The notes under the pieces are model-generated. The model did not search any database, was not told the DNA's origin, and saw only the letters and a program-made list of their open reading frames with translations. From an uncultured Christensenellaceae bacterium (GTDB lineage: Bacteria > Bacillota > Clostridia > Christensenellales > CAG-314): a stretch of DNA of 64,000 nt. Shown in pieces: positions 34,016 to 42,826 of the stretch; the first letter of the stretch is position 1; the number at the start of each line of letters is the position of its first letter. Location: contig CAJUCX010000001.1 of the NCBI GenBank assembly GCA_910585195.1, forward strand, positions 309,958-373,957. Direction: 5' to 3'. The position numbers were made by a program, and so were the translations under genes.

Positions 34016-35748
34016 ACTTAAAGATAAACAACGTTGCCGTTTCCGTAAAAGAAGGCACTACAATACTTGACGCCGCAAAGAAAGCCGGCATATCTATACC
34101 TACCCTTTGTTTCTTAAAAGAAATAAACGAAATAAGCGCGTGCCGCGTTTGCGTCGTAGAAATTAAAGGAAAAGAAAAATTAGTAACCGCCTGCAACAAC
34201 GTAGTTACCGACGGAATGGAAATTTACACCAACAGTCCTAAGGTACGCAATACGAGAAAAATAAACGTAGAGCTGATTTTGTCGCAGCATAAAACTCACT
34301 GCGCAACCTGCGTAAGAAGCTGCAACTGCTCTTTGCAGGAACTTTCAAACAACCTCAATATTCTTGACAACAGGTTTGAAAAGAATTTGCCTAAAAACAC
34401 TTGGGACAAAAATTATCCGTTGATACGCGACGACGACAAGTGCATAAAATGTATGCGCTGCGTGCAGATTTGCGACAAAGTGCAAGACTTGCACGTTTGG
34501 GACGTATCGGGTACGGGCTCGCGCACTACCGTAGGCGTAAAAGACCACAGCAGCATTAAAGAAGTTTCCTGCTCGCTGTGCGGTCAATGCGTAACTCACT
34601 GCCCTGTAGGCGCCCTCAGAGAAAGAGACGACACGGACAGGGTTATTCAAGCGCTTGCAGACCCGGATATAATTACCGTTGTGCAAATTGCGCCGGCAGT
34701 ACGCGCGGCTTGGGGCGAGTCGTTTGACTTACCTCGCGAGTTTGCTACGGAAAAACGCCTTGTTGCGGCATTGCGTTTAATGGGCATAAACTATATCTTC
34801 GACACCAACTTTTCCGCAGACCTTACCATTACGGAAGAAGCAACCGAGTTTTTGCAACGCCTGCCGGTAGTTAAACAAAGCGGAACACCGATGTTTACTT
34901 CCTGCTGCCCTGCTTGGGTAAGGTTTATTAAATCGCAATACCCTAAATACGTAGGCAACTTATCTACCGCAAAGAGTCCTCAGCAAATGTTCGGCGCGAT
35001 AGCAAAAACCTATTACGCAAAACTTTTGGACGTAGACCCGTCAAGGTTGTTTGTAATTTCTATAATGCCGTGTATGGCAAAAAAACACGAGTGCGACATA
35101 CCTGTAATGAATGACAGCGGCGAGAAAGACGTAGACGTAGTATTGACCACGAGAGAAGTTGACAGACTTATCCGTGCGGAACATATCATACCGTCTCAAC
35201 TGCCGGAAGAAGAATTCGACGCACCGCTCGGCACGGGTACGGGCGCAGCGGTCATATTCGGCACCACGGGCGGCGTTATGGAAGCGGCTTTGAGAACTGC
35301 ATATTTTTACGTAACAGGCAAAAAACCAGACGTCGACGCATTTTATGAAGTACGCGGTTTCGACGGCATAAGAGAAGCAAAATTTGACGTTGCAGGCACG
35401 GAAGTTTCCGTTGCAGTCGCAAGCGGACTCGGCAATGCGCGCAAAATTATAGAGGCGATAGACCGAGGCGAAGCGCACTACGACTTTGTCGAAATTATGG
35501 CGTGCCCCGGCGGTTGCTCTGGTGGCGGCGGTCAGCCTATCAAAGACGGAGAAGAACTTGCGGAAGTACGCGGCGAGCGTCTGAGAGTAAACGACAAAAA
35601 CAGCAAGATAAGATTCTCGCACGAAAACCCGTCTATTATAGATTGCTACAAAAATTATTTGGAAAAACCGTGCTCGCACCTTGCGCACGAACTGTTGCAC
35701 ACAGACCACGAAGCATGGCAAATGCCGGATAAAACAAGAAAAAAATAA
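34009..35748 (+). CDS. hydA: [FeFe]-hydrogenase catalytic subunit
   Basis: This 579-residue protein makes or consumes H2. Domain order: N-terminal [2Fe-2S] ferredoxin fold (about 1-75, ISACRVCVVEI); His-Cys cluster HKTHCATCVRSCNC (about 88-101); two [4Fe-4S] clusters CIKCMRCVQIC and CSLCGQCVTHCPVGAL; then the H-cluster domain with TSCCPAWV, MPCMAKKHECD and MACPGGCSGGGGQP, all three signatures intact. It starts at ATG 34009, overlapping the flavoprotein gene by 7 nt, with AGGAGG upstream; a longer frame to 33844 is spurious. The H-cluster maturases HydE/F/G are not in the window. It is closed by a terminator. Confidence 0.95.
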   Translation: MVNLKINNVAVSVKEGTTILDAAKKAGISIPTLCFLKEINEISACRVCVVEIKGKEKLVTACNNVVTDGMEIYTNSPKVRNTRKINVELILSQHKTHCATCVRSCNCSLQELSNNLNILDNRFEKNLPKNTWDKNYPLIRDDDKCIKCMRCVQICDKVQDLHVWDVSGTGSRTTVGVKDHSSIKEVSCSLCGQCVTHCPVGALRERDDTDRVIQALADPDIITVVQIAPAVRAAWGESFDLPREFATEKRLVAALRLMGINYIFDTNFSADLTITEEATEFLQRLPVVKQSGTPMFTSCCPAWVRFIKSQYPKYVGNLSTAKSPQQMFGAIAKTYYAKLLDVDPSRLFVISIMPCMAKKHECDIPVMNDSGEKDVDVVLTTREVDRLIRAEHIIPSQLPEEEFDAPLGTGTGAAVIFGTTGGVMEAALRTAYFYVTGKKPDVDAFYEVRGFDGIREAKFDVAGTEVSVAVASGLGNARKIIEAIDRGEAHYDFVEIMACPGGCSGGGGQPIKDGEELAEVRGERLRVNDKNSKIRFSHENPSIIDCYKNYLEKPCSHLAHELLHTDHEAWQMPDKTRKK

Positions 35749-35759
35749 AATACCGTTTA

Positions 35760-35800
35760 TTAAAAACACCGCAGGTACTTCCTGCGGTGTTTTAGTTTGA
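35760..35800 (+). terminator. Terminator after hydA
   Basis: The 13-bp arms 35763-35775 and 35781-35793 have a 5-nt loop and a T-rich tail on the plus strand. Confidence 0.75.
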
Positions 35801-35811
35801 TAAATATTGCA

Positions 35812-35854
35812 ACAAAAAACAACCCGACGAATAAGCGTCGGGTTGTTTTTTTAT
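35812..35854. terminator. Terminator of icd (works on both strands)
   Basis: The arms AACCCGACG (35821-35829) and CGTCGGGTT (35836-35844) have T runs on both sides. On the minus strand it lies just past the icd stop codon at 35862. Confidence 0.75.
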
Positions 35855-35861
35855 ATTACAG

Positions 35862-37064
35862 TTACATCAGTTTTTCCAAACGCTTGCGTATTTCCGCAAT
35901 AAATTCTTCCGTCGTTACTTCCGTCGTTTTGCAGTCTGCCAAAGCCGTAAGGTCTTTTGTCATAATACCGTCATTTAAGGTTTGTAAACTTGCTTGCTCC
36001 AACTTATCGCCGAAAGACACAAGGTCGCAAAGTCCGTCGAGTTCACCCCTTTTCTTTAATGCGCCGCTCCATGCAAAGATAGTCGCCATCGGGTTGGTGG
36101 AAGTTTTTTCGCCCTTCTGCCATCTGTAATAATGTTTGGTAACGGTGCCGTGCGCCGCCTCATATTCATACTTGCCGTCGGGAGAAACAAGCACGCTCGT
36201 CATCATCGCAAGAGAGCCGAACGCCGTGGAAACCATATCGCTCATTACGTCGCCGTCATAGTTTTTGCACGCCCAAATATAGCCGCCCTCGGAGCGAATT
36301 ACTCTCGCAACAGCGTCGTCGATTAACGTATAAAAATAAGTAAGTCCTTTCTTTTCAAACTCGGCTTTGTAATATTCATTGTAAATATCTTCAAAAATCT
36401 GTTTGAAATTTCCGTCGTAGACTTTTGCTATCGTGTCTTTGGTGGAAAACCAAAGGTCTTGATTGCTGTCCAAAGCAAACTTAAAGCAAGCGTGCGCAAA
36501 AGATTTAATAGAACTGTCCAAGTTGTGCGCGCCTTGCAAAACCCCTGCACCGTTCATTTTTTGTACCGTTACTTTTTGCACCCTTCCACTTTCTCCCGTA
36601 AACACAAGTTCGGCAACACCGGGTTCTTCCGTCTTTAAGTCTACGCTTTTATATACGTCGCCGTAAGCATGTCTTGCTATAGTAATAGGCTTTTTCCAAT
36701 TTCTTACGGCGGGTTTAATGCTGTCTATAAGTATCGGTGCGCGAAAAACCGTTCCGTCCAAAATAGAGCGGATTGTGCCGTTTGGGCTCTTCCACATCTG
36801 TTTAAGGTTATATTCGCTCATACGCTGTTTGTTAGGCGTGATTGTTGCGCACTTTACCGCTACGCCGTATTTTTTAGTCGCGTTGGCGGAGTCTATCGTT
36901 ATTTGGTCGTTTGTCGCGTCGCGTTTGACTAGCCCCAAATCATAATACTCAGTCTTTAAGTCCACAAAAGGCAAAATAAGCTGCTCTTTGATTTCTTTCC
37001 AAATAATTCTCGTCATTTCGTCGCCGTCCATCTCCACGAGCGGCGTAGTCATTTTTATCTTCAT
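35862..37064 (-). CDS. icd: NADP-dependent isocitrate dehydrogenase
   Basis: This 400-residue dimeric-type isocitrate dehydrogenase oxidises isocitrate to 2-oxoglutarate and CO2 with NADP+. The N-terminus TTPLVEMDGDEMTRIIW, the substrate segment KSPNGTIRSILDGTVFR (about 95-111) and DMVSTAFGSLAMMTSVLVSPDGKYEYEAAHGTVTKHY are all present. This is the eukaryote-like subfamily found in many anaerobes. Start: ATG with GGGAG upstream. It lies 66 nt downstream of the aconitase-type gene on the same strand, so citrate to 2-oxoglutarate is encoded as one operon, giving carbon for glutamate synthesis. No 2-oxoglutarate dehydrogenase is seen. Confidence 0.94.
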   Translation of the reverse strand: MKIKMTTPLVEMDGDEMTRIIWKEIKEQLILPFVDLKTEYYDLGLVKRDATNDQITIDSANATKKYGVAVKCATITPNKQRMSEYNLKQMWKSPNGTIRSILDGTVFRAPILIDSIKPAVRNWKKPITIARHAYGDVYKSVDLKTEEPGVAELVFTGESGRVQKVTVQKMNGAGVLQGAHNLDSSIKSFAHACFKFALDSNQDLWFSTKDTIAKVYDGNFKQIFEDIYNEYYKAEFEKKGLTYFYTLIDDAVARVIRSEGGYIWACKNYDGDVMSDMVSTAFGSLAMMTSVLVSPDGKYEYEAAHGTVTKHYYRWQKGEKTSTNPMATIFAWSGALKKRGELDGLCDLVSFGDKLEQASLQTLNDGIMTKDLTALADCKTTEVTTEEFIAEIRKRLEKLM

Positions 37065-37129
37065 TTTTTCTCCCTTTTGTCGTTTGGCCGTAAATATTTC
37101 AGTTCAATATTTTCCCATCACAGCCGTAA

Positions 37130-39379
37130 TTACGCTTTTTTGTTTTGCGCCGCGTAATAGTTCATAAGACAGCCTTCCAACAGAATTGTTTTTTCGTCCT
37201 GCGTCAAGCCTTTTACGTGCAGCATAATGTCGTTTACGCCGTTTTTGGTTATAACTTTTGCCGGTATATCTTCCGTACCGTTTTTAATTTTTTCTCTTAT
37301 GCCTTCCACAAACACAAAGTCGCCTTCGCTGTAATCAAACTTTGTATCTTTGTCTATGGTAAACGGCACGATGCCCCAGTTTATGCAGTTGCTGCGATAG
37401 CGCTTTGTTGCAAACTCGTAGCAAATATTAGCGTCGCCGCCCAGCACCTTTTGGCAGCTTGCAGCCTGTTCTCTCGCAGAGCCGTCGCCGGGTTTCGTAG
37501 CAAACACGCAAGAACCGTAAGAAGTAACTTTTGCAAGTTGTGTTGCGTCGCCGACTTTTGACAATGCGGAAAGAATTTCCTGACTTACTTTGCCGTTTCT
37601 TCTTTCTCTGTCCTCTTGCTGAATTGCCTTGCTGCGGCTTACGTACTCAGGCACGCGTCTTGACAAAGCAAATTCCGACAGTTTAAGCGGATTGCTGCGG
37701 TAAGAAGAAGTTTCGCCCGACGGGATAAGTTCGTCGGTGGTGGTTACCGGGTCGTGAATAACCGCCGCAAGTTTAACCAACATATTTTGGCTCATTTGGT
37801 TCATCTTAGGCCAATCGGTTATGTTTGGTCCAAACTTCAACTCGGCATTTTTATCAGGTTTGCCGAAGCCTTTATATACTCTCTTTTGATAAATGCTGTC
37901 ATCATAGTGATAGTCGTATTTGGTCTTTGTATATTCCACGTCGCTTGCCGCAGTCAAAATACCGCCGTTACGCGCAGTTGCCGCAATAGAACGCGCGTCC
38001 ATAAGCGCAACGGACGACAACTGACCTTGTCCCGGTTTAGAGCCTTCTCTGTTGGGGAAGTTTCTTGTTGTGTGCCTTATGGACAAACCGTTGTTTGACG
38101 GCACGTCGCCCGCGCCGAAGCACGGTCCGCAAAATGCAGGTTTGATAAGTGCGCCTGCCGCAAGCAGTTTTGCAGCAACGCCGTTTTTGACGATTTCCAT
38201 CGTGAGCGGTTGACTTGCAGGATAAGTAGAAAGCGTAAAATATCCGCTGCCGGTAGATTGTCCGTCCAAAATATCCGCCGCCTCGCACAGGTTTTCAAAC
38301 AAACCGCCGGCGCAGCCTGCGATTATGCCTTGGTCTACAAACACCTTGCCATTGCTTGCCTTGTCCGTCAGGCGAAAGTTTATTTTGCTGCCGAATTGCT
38401 CTTTTGCATTCTTTTCCACAAGCGCCAAAATATCTTTGCCGTTTTGCTGCAATTCGTGTACGGTATAAGCGTTTGACGGGTGGAAAGGCAACGCAATCAT
38501 ACACTCGATTTTATCGAGATTTATTTTAATCATTCCGTCGTAGTATGCGCCGTCAATAGTTTGCAACTCTTTGTATCTGTCTGCCATACCGTGGATTGTA
38601 TAATACTCTTTTACTTTATCGTCGGTTATCCAAACGGAACTTAAACAAGTAGTTTCGGTAGTCATTACGTCAATGCCGTTGCGGAAGTCTACTGAAAGAT
38701 TTTTTACGCCGGGACCTGCAAACTCCAACACTTTGTTTTTTACAAAACCGTTGTCGAACACCGCTTTGCACATTGCTATTGCCACGTCGTGCGGGCCGAC
38801 GCCGTGCTTTACGCTTCCTTCGAGCCAAACTAAAATTACCTGAGGTTTGTCTATGTCGTAAGTATTTTTCAACAGCTGTTTTACAAGTTCGGGGCCGCCC
38901 TCGCCTACTGCAAGGGTGCCCAAAGCGCCGTAACGCGTATGACTGTCAGAACCCAAAATCATTTTGCCGCAAGCCGCAACCGCCTCTCTTGCGTATTGAT
39001 GAATAACCGCCAAGTTTGTCGGCACAAAATTTCCGCCGTATTTTTTTGCCGCAGAAAGCCCGAACACGTGGTCGTCCTCGTTGATAGTGCCGCCTACGGC
39101 GCACAAACTGTTGTGGCAGTTTGTAAGGTTGTATTCCAACGGAAACTCCGTCAAACCGCTTGCCCTTGCCGTTTGTATGATGCCGACGTAAGTTATGTCG
39201 TGCGACATCATAGCGTCGAATTTTAAGCGAAATTTGTCAACTTCTTTCGACACGTTGTGCGCGTTCATAATTCTGTAAGCGATTGATTTGTCTCTGCCCT
39301 TATTTTTGTCTTGCGAGCCGTCGTCTGATGACGGCTTTCCGTTGCGGAGCCAAACCCCGCCGTTTATAAGTTCTATCAC
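37130..39379 (-). CDS. Aconitase-family hydratase (AcnA/YbhJ-like)
   Basis: This 749-residue aconitase superfamily enzyme has LGSDSHTRYGALG at about residues 146-158, DQGIIAGCAGGLFENLCEAA, KPAFCGPCFGAGD (cluster cysteines) and a C-terminal swivel domain with NWGIVPF. The sequence is closer to the poorly studied YbhJ-like hydratase branch than to classical AcnA/AcnB. With icd immediately downstream it most likely serves as the citrate-isocitrate aconitase. It starts at GTG 39379 with AGGAGGT six nt upstream; the frame is open a little further. A TTGTGA-17-TATAAT promoter lies 75-105 nt upstream. Confidence 0.85.
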   Translation of the reverse strand: MIELINGGVWLRNGKPSSDDGSQDKNKGRDKSIAYRIMNAHNVSKEVDKFRLKFDAMMSHDITYVGIIQTARASGLTEFPLEYNLTNCHNSLCAVGGTINEDDHVFGLSAAKKYGGNFVPTNLAVIHQYAREAVAACGKMILGSDSHTRYGALGTLAVGEGGPELVKQLLKNTYDIDKPQVILVWLEGSVKHGVGPHDVAIAMCKAVFDNGFVKNKVLEFAGPGVKNLSVDFRNGIDVMTTETTCLSSVWITDDKVKEYYTIHGMADRYKELQTIDGAYYDGMIKINLDKIECMIALPFHPSNAYTVHELQQNGKDILALVEKNAKEQFGSKINFRLTDKASNGKVFVDQGIIAGCAGGLFENLCEAADILDGQSTGSGYFTLSTYPASQPLTMEIVKNGVAAKLLAAGALIKPAFCGPCFGAGDVPSNNGLSIRHTTRNFPNREGSKPGQGQLSSVALMDARSIAATARNGGILTAASDVEYTKTKYDYHYDDSIYQKRVYKGFGKPDKNAELKFGPNITDWPKMNQMSQNMLVKLAAVIHDPVTTTDELIPSGETSSYRSNPLKLSEFALSRRVPEYVSRSKAIQQEDRERRNGKVSQEILSALSKVGDATQLAKVTSYGSCVFATKPGDGSAREQAASCQKVLGGDANICYEFATKRYRSNCINWGIVPFTIDKDTKFDYSEGDFVFVEGIREKIKNGTEDIPAKVITKNGVNDIMLHVKGLTQDEKTILLEGCLMNYYAAQNKKA

Positions 39380-39453
39380 CGTTATACCTCCTGTCAATTC
39401 GGCTTGTTGCCGACATGTTTGACAATAAAAATTTTTCTTTGCTGTTTAAGATA

Positions 39454-39482
39454 ATTATACATTAACTTGGCTTATATCACAA
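39454..39482 (-). promoter_or_regulatory. Promoter of the aconitase-icd operon
   Basis: On the minus strand TTGTGA (39477-39482), 17 nt and TATAAT (39454-39459) precede a leader of about 70 nt that carries a small GTCGGCAAC-type stem. Confidence 0.55.
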
Positions 39483-39575
39483 AACGTTTGCAAGCGGTTT
39501 TGTTTTATTTTTCTTGCACAAAAACGACCGTGCAAATTGCCTTTGTTTTTATGCACGCCTTTCTGCCGTAGCGAT

Positions 39576-40097
39576 TTATTCAAGAGAAGTATCCAAAAAC
39601 CGCCCGAACGGCACGTATTTTAATATAAGCACTGTTGCAACGCCTACAAGCGCACCTGCAACGACGCCCAAAAGCGCAAGATACGGCAAATAAGCGTACA
39701 ACTCCGGTGTTTGAGTAACAAGGCAAAAAACCGTATTTTGCACGACGTTGTGCATTACGGCGGCTGCAACGCTTATGGAAATAAGGCTTACCTTGTCGGC
39801 AAAAAACCAATATAAAAAGCCTGCCACCGCAACGCTTGCCACGCCGGCAAAAAAACTGTAAAGCCACGACGACATAGAACCCGTAATGAGCGCGCCCAAA
39901 GTAGTGCGTATCGCCACGAGAATAATTGCGTCTATCGGCGAAAGCAACACCACCGCCAACATACTGAATATATTTGAAAGTCCCATCTTAGCCCCCGGTA
40001 TAAACAGAGGCGGAAACAAGCCTTCTATTATGAAAGTTATGGACGCCATTGCCGTAAGCATAGCCAAAAGCGCAATTCGTTTAGAATTAAATTTCAT
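39576..40097 (-). CDS. Gx-transporter family membrane protein (heptaprenyl diphosphate synthase component I-like)
   Basis: This 173-residue integral membrane protein has five or six helices. The family signature is IPGAKMGLSNIFSMLAVVLLSP (about residues 33-54), with IRTTLGALITGSM and AVMHNVVQNTVFC. Despite the old name, members resemble ECF-type S components and are found beside NusG_II and ApbE proteins in flavin-based extracellular electron transfer loci (EetB-like). That is the case here: the neighbouring gene is an ApbE-NusG_II fusion on the same strand, 317 bp upstream. Role inferred: membrane partner in extracytosolic flavinylation or electron transfer. Confidence 0.85.
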   Translation of the reverse strand: MKFNSKRIALLAMLTAMASITFIIEGLFPPLFIPGAKMGLSNIFSMLAVVLLSPIDAIILVAIRTTLGALITGSMSSWLYSFFAGVASVAVAGFLYWFFADKVSLISISVAAAVMHNVVQNTVFCLVTQTPELYAYLPYLALLGVVAGALVGVATVLILKYVPFGRFLDTSLE

Positions 40098-40225
40098 TTT
40101 TCTCCCGATTCTTTTTAAGTTGTGGTTAAATACTTAAATATCAACTCTATACATTGCGAGTTGAAATATCTCTTCCGATTTTTCTTGCCGACAATTCAAT
40201 ATTTATCAACAACTGCACCATACAA

Positions 40226-40415
40226 ACAGCCCACGGCTGTCAATCATTTTATATAACAACATTGCAAAAAACCAAAATCATACAAACCGTCCGCGGCGGC
40301 AAGGTTTACTCTTGCTTATATTTGCCTCTATACCATATCAACAGCCCACAGCTGTCAATCGTTTACATAACAACATTGCAAAAAAACCAAAATCATACCA
40401 ACAGCCAGTGGCTGT
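40226..40415. repeat. Four-copy array of 15-bp inverted repeats in a composite tandem repeat
   Basis: ACAGCC-CAC-GGCTGT-type palindromes occur at 40226-40240, 40286-40300 (degenerate, GC-rich), 40341-40355 and 40401-40415. The spacings are 60, 55 and 60 bp. The 45-nt spacers after copies 1 and 3 are nearly identical (AACAACATTGC, then CCAAAATCATAC). The last copy covers the 3' end of the ApbE-fusion gene, whose final codons lie in it. The rest of 40098-40225 is AT-rich with nothing else seen. Confidence 0.75.
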
Positions 40416-42136
40416 CAGCCGTTTAAGATAGGCATATCGGCATCTCCAACACCAACTATTTTTATATGAGCAACGTCGCAAATTATCGTTTGATTGCCGT
40501 TTGTTATTGCGCCGAAATTGTTTACGCACTCTTTGGTGCCGCTGCAATTTGCTTCAATCATTTTTGCGCTTGCCCCGTCTATTTCCGCAACGTTGACGAA
40601 ATTGCCCGTTTTGATTGTAACAACTACTTTGCCGTTTATTTTTTCTATTTCGATTTTGTCGGCATAAGTTTCGTCTGTAATCACTCCTTCGCCCGTTGCA
40701 ACGTCATAAATGTATATACGGTTGTTTTGGTGATAGATTTCTATATAATTTAAGTCGACTTGCGAACGAAACACCACAAACCCCAAAAACAGCCCGACAA
40801 CAAGTACGGCAACAGTAGCGTATACGGCAAGGTCTGACAGCTTGAAAAACTTTTGTTTTTTTAAGTCGGGTTTTGTTTTGCCACTGCCCTTCTTTATCGC
40901 AACCGCTATCAATGCAAGGGCAACGACAACCGCAACGCAAATAAACAAAGTTAAATTTGGGTTTTGCGCATTGTAAATAAATGCGCCGTCGTCATTGACG
41001 TATCCGCACAACTTAAAGTTACCGTCGGTTACGTCAAAAAAGTCTTTGTCGGTGTTGGTAATTACCTCGTTTATATTGCCCAATAGCCAACCCTTTTGGT
41101 AAACAAAGGCGGCATTTATATCGTTTTGTTTGAAGTAACTGCCGTTTATATACTCTTTTGCACTGTCAAACCCTTTAACCATAATTGCCGTCGTCAGGGC
41201 GTCGGCTGTTATTGCGTCGTCGCAAAGTATACTGACGGTTGTTATACCGCTGTCAACGGGGCGCCCCGTTTTGCTATCTATAATGTGGCAATATCTCTTA
41301 CCGTCAAGTTCGAAATACTTGCCGGGCTGATAATTGCCGCTTGTTGACATTGTAGTATCTTTTACGCTTGCAACTGCATAGTATGAGTTTACGTTTTGCG
41401 GATTCAACACCCCAACGCTGTACTTGCCGCCGTCGGAATTAGGGTTATTGAAAAATGTAATGCTGCTGCCGCCAAGACTGACGTAACCGTCGGTTATGCC
41501 GAAACTTGCGGCAATTTTTTTTGCCTGCTCTGCGGCATAGCCTTTTACTATTCCGCCCAAATCTACCTGCATTCTGTAAGGCTTGCCGTCTACGGTAACG
41601 GATTTTGGCGGCAAATAAATGGTGTTGCCGTCTATTTGCACTTCCTCGAAATTAAGCAACTGTTTGAAAGCGTCTATATATTTTTGCTCGGGCAGTTTAT
41701 ACAACTCTCGGTCATATTTTTCCTTAAAGTTGCCGTCCGCGTCGGAAAACCTCGACGACAACTGCCATAAGTCTGTAAGCAAATAAGTTGCGGGATTGAA
41801 CGCGCCGTCGGTCTGTGCATAAAGCTGCTTTGCGCGACCGAACAAATAAATTGTGTCGGCGCTTGCGTTTTGCAGTTGCCCCGTTTCGTTTAACGTTTTA
41901 AGCTCGCTGTCTTTTGTAAGAGAAAATATGCCGTCAAGCCTTTGCAACTCCTGCTTGATACTCTCTGCCGCCGTTTTTGCATTACTTCCGTATAAAACGA
42001 TTTCGTTGGAAGTATTGAAACTTTCGTCAAAAAGACTATAACTGTTGCCGTCTGCCGCAAAAACCGAGCCATTACTTGAAAGCAACATAAAGCAACATAA
42101 AACCGCGACCATTGCGTAGAGAAATCGTTTTTTCAT
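40415..42136 (-). CDS. Extracytosolic FAD:protein FMN transferase (ApbE) fused to a NusG_II domain
   Basis: This 573-residue protein has a signal/anchor helix at residues 6-27. The ApbE domain (about 35-370) contains the LDGIFSLTKDSELKTLN start, GAFNPATYLL, VDLGGIVKGYA, GYVSLGGSSI, STSGNY and HIIDSKTGRPVD. Two membrane helices follow at about 385-402 and 428-450, then a C-terminal NusG_II domain (about 455-573) with CSGTKECVNNFGAI and TIICDVAHIKIV. ApbE covalently attaches FMN to Thr/Ser of secreted flavoproteins; NusG_II proteins (EetA-like) normally are separate genes next to the Gx transporter. The start is ATG 42136; upstream residues in the long frame are not protein-like. Confidence 0.87.
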   Translation of the reverse strand: MKKRFLYAMVAVLCCFMLLSSNGSVFAADGNSYSLFDESFNTSNEIVLYGSNAKTAAESIKQELQRLDGIFSLTKDSELKTLNETGQLQNASADTIYLFGRAKQLYAQTDGAFNPATYLLTDLWQLSSRFSDADGNFKEKYDRELYKLPEQKYIDAFKQLLNFEEVQIDGNTIYLPPKSVTVDGKPYRMQVDLGGIVKGYAAEQAKKIAASFGITDGYVSLGGSSITFFNNPNSDGGKYSVGVLNPQNVNSYYAVASVKDTTMSTSGNYQPGKYFELDGKRYCHIIDSKTGRPVDSGITTVSILCDDAITADALTTAIMVKGFDSAKEYINGSYFKQNDINAAFVYQKGWLLGNINEVITNTDKDFFDVTDGNFKLCGYVNDDGAFIYNAQNPNLTLFICVAVVVALALIAVAIKKGSGKTKPDLKKQKFFKLSDLAVYATVAVLVVGLFLGFVVFRSQVDLNYIEIYHQNNRIYIYDVATGEGVITDETYADKIEIEKINGKVVVTIKTGNFVNVAEIDGASAKMIEANCSGTKECVNNFGAITNGNQTIICDVAHIKIVGVGDADMPILNG

Positions 42137-42239
42137 AACTTTATTATAAAGCAAAACAGAATAAAAGTAAAATGGCAAAATTTTGAATGAAACACAACGT
42201 AAACAAAATACATAAGCACCATTTGTGAAGTTTTGTAAC

Positions 42240-42462
42240 TTTTGTTTACAAATAAGCCTGCTTATTTGTAAACGGATTTGTGCCGTAGGGTCTATGCAGT
42301 TCAAAAGAACAACCGACGGACAGTCGAAAGTTTGTGCATAGAGATTTGTTTTACAAAATTGAAATTTTGTAAAACACGAATGCGCAGAGCGCCTCCGCAG
42401 ACCAAAAAACTTCTCGACGGATACTTTGATTACAAACAATGTAAATGAATACGTTTTTGTTT
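42240..42462 (+). repeat. Dispersed hairpin/GC-box element, copy 1
   Basis: It has two perfect hairpins: GTTTACAAATAAG with CTTATTTGTAAAC (42244-42273), and GTTTTACAAAAT with ATTTTGTAAAAC (42348-42375, identical arms to the copy at 47830). They are followed by the box GCGCAGAGCGCCTCCGCAGA and a tail with TTACAAACAATGTAAA. This accounts for much of the gene-free 42137-42826 interval. Confidence 0.65.
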
Positions 42463-42485
42463 ACTTTTACGGAAATTTTTTGATA

Positions 42486-42520
42486 CAAAAAATAAAGGAC
42501 GGATTACTCCGTCCTTTAAG
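42486..42520 (-). terminator. Terminator for the 546-residue lipoprotein transcript
   Basis: The arms AAAGGACGGA (42494-42503) and TCCGTCCTTT (42508-42517) have a 4-nt loop and ATTTTTTG after the stem on the minus strand. It lies about 310 nt past the stop codon, giving a long 3' untranslated region. Confidence 0.65.
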
Positions 42521-42590
42521 TTTGTTTAACCGTTGACTGCCGCTCTCGGTAAAGAATTGTATATACACAACCCTGAATAAGGAAAACAAT

Positions 42591-42713
42591 ATGTTTATAC
42601 AAAATGAGCAGTATGATTTACTTTTGAGCGTCAACCAACAGGGAAACACTGTTTTGTGCCGCTGCCTTTGCAACGGGTGTGCCGCAAGGTTTTGCAGTTT
42701 TGATAAGCCGTAA
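42591..42713 (+). CDS. Candidate 40-residue Cys-rich small ORF
   Basis: ATG at 42591 is preceded by AAGGA seven nt upstream and opens 40 codons. The C-terminal half carries five Cys in the pattern C-x-C-x-C-x2-C-x5-C (LCRCLCNGCAARFCSF). It is antisense to the 3' untranslated region of the neighbouring lipoprotein and has no clear promoter, so it may be chance. No family is recognised. Confidence 0.22.
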   Translation: MFIQNEQYDLLLSVNQQGNTVLCRCLCNGCAARFCSFDKP

Positions 42714-42826
42714 ATACGGCTATGCAACAACCTTTAAGCAACTTTGCTTTGCGGCAACTTGCCGTTTTGCTTATTGCCGCAAAAATTTGTTTAGCAGTTA
42801 AATTTTTTTGATGTAATTGTTACTGT

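Noticed and set aside
42467..42730. An 87-codon minus-strand frame in the repeat-rich gap
   Set aside because: It crosses a terminator hairpin and has no RBS or protein-like features.
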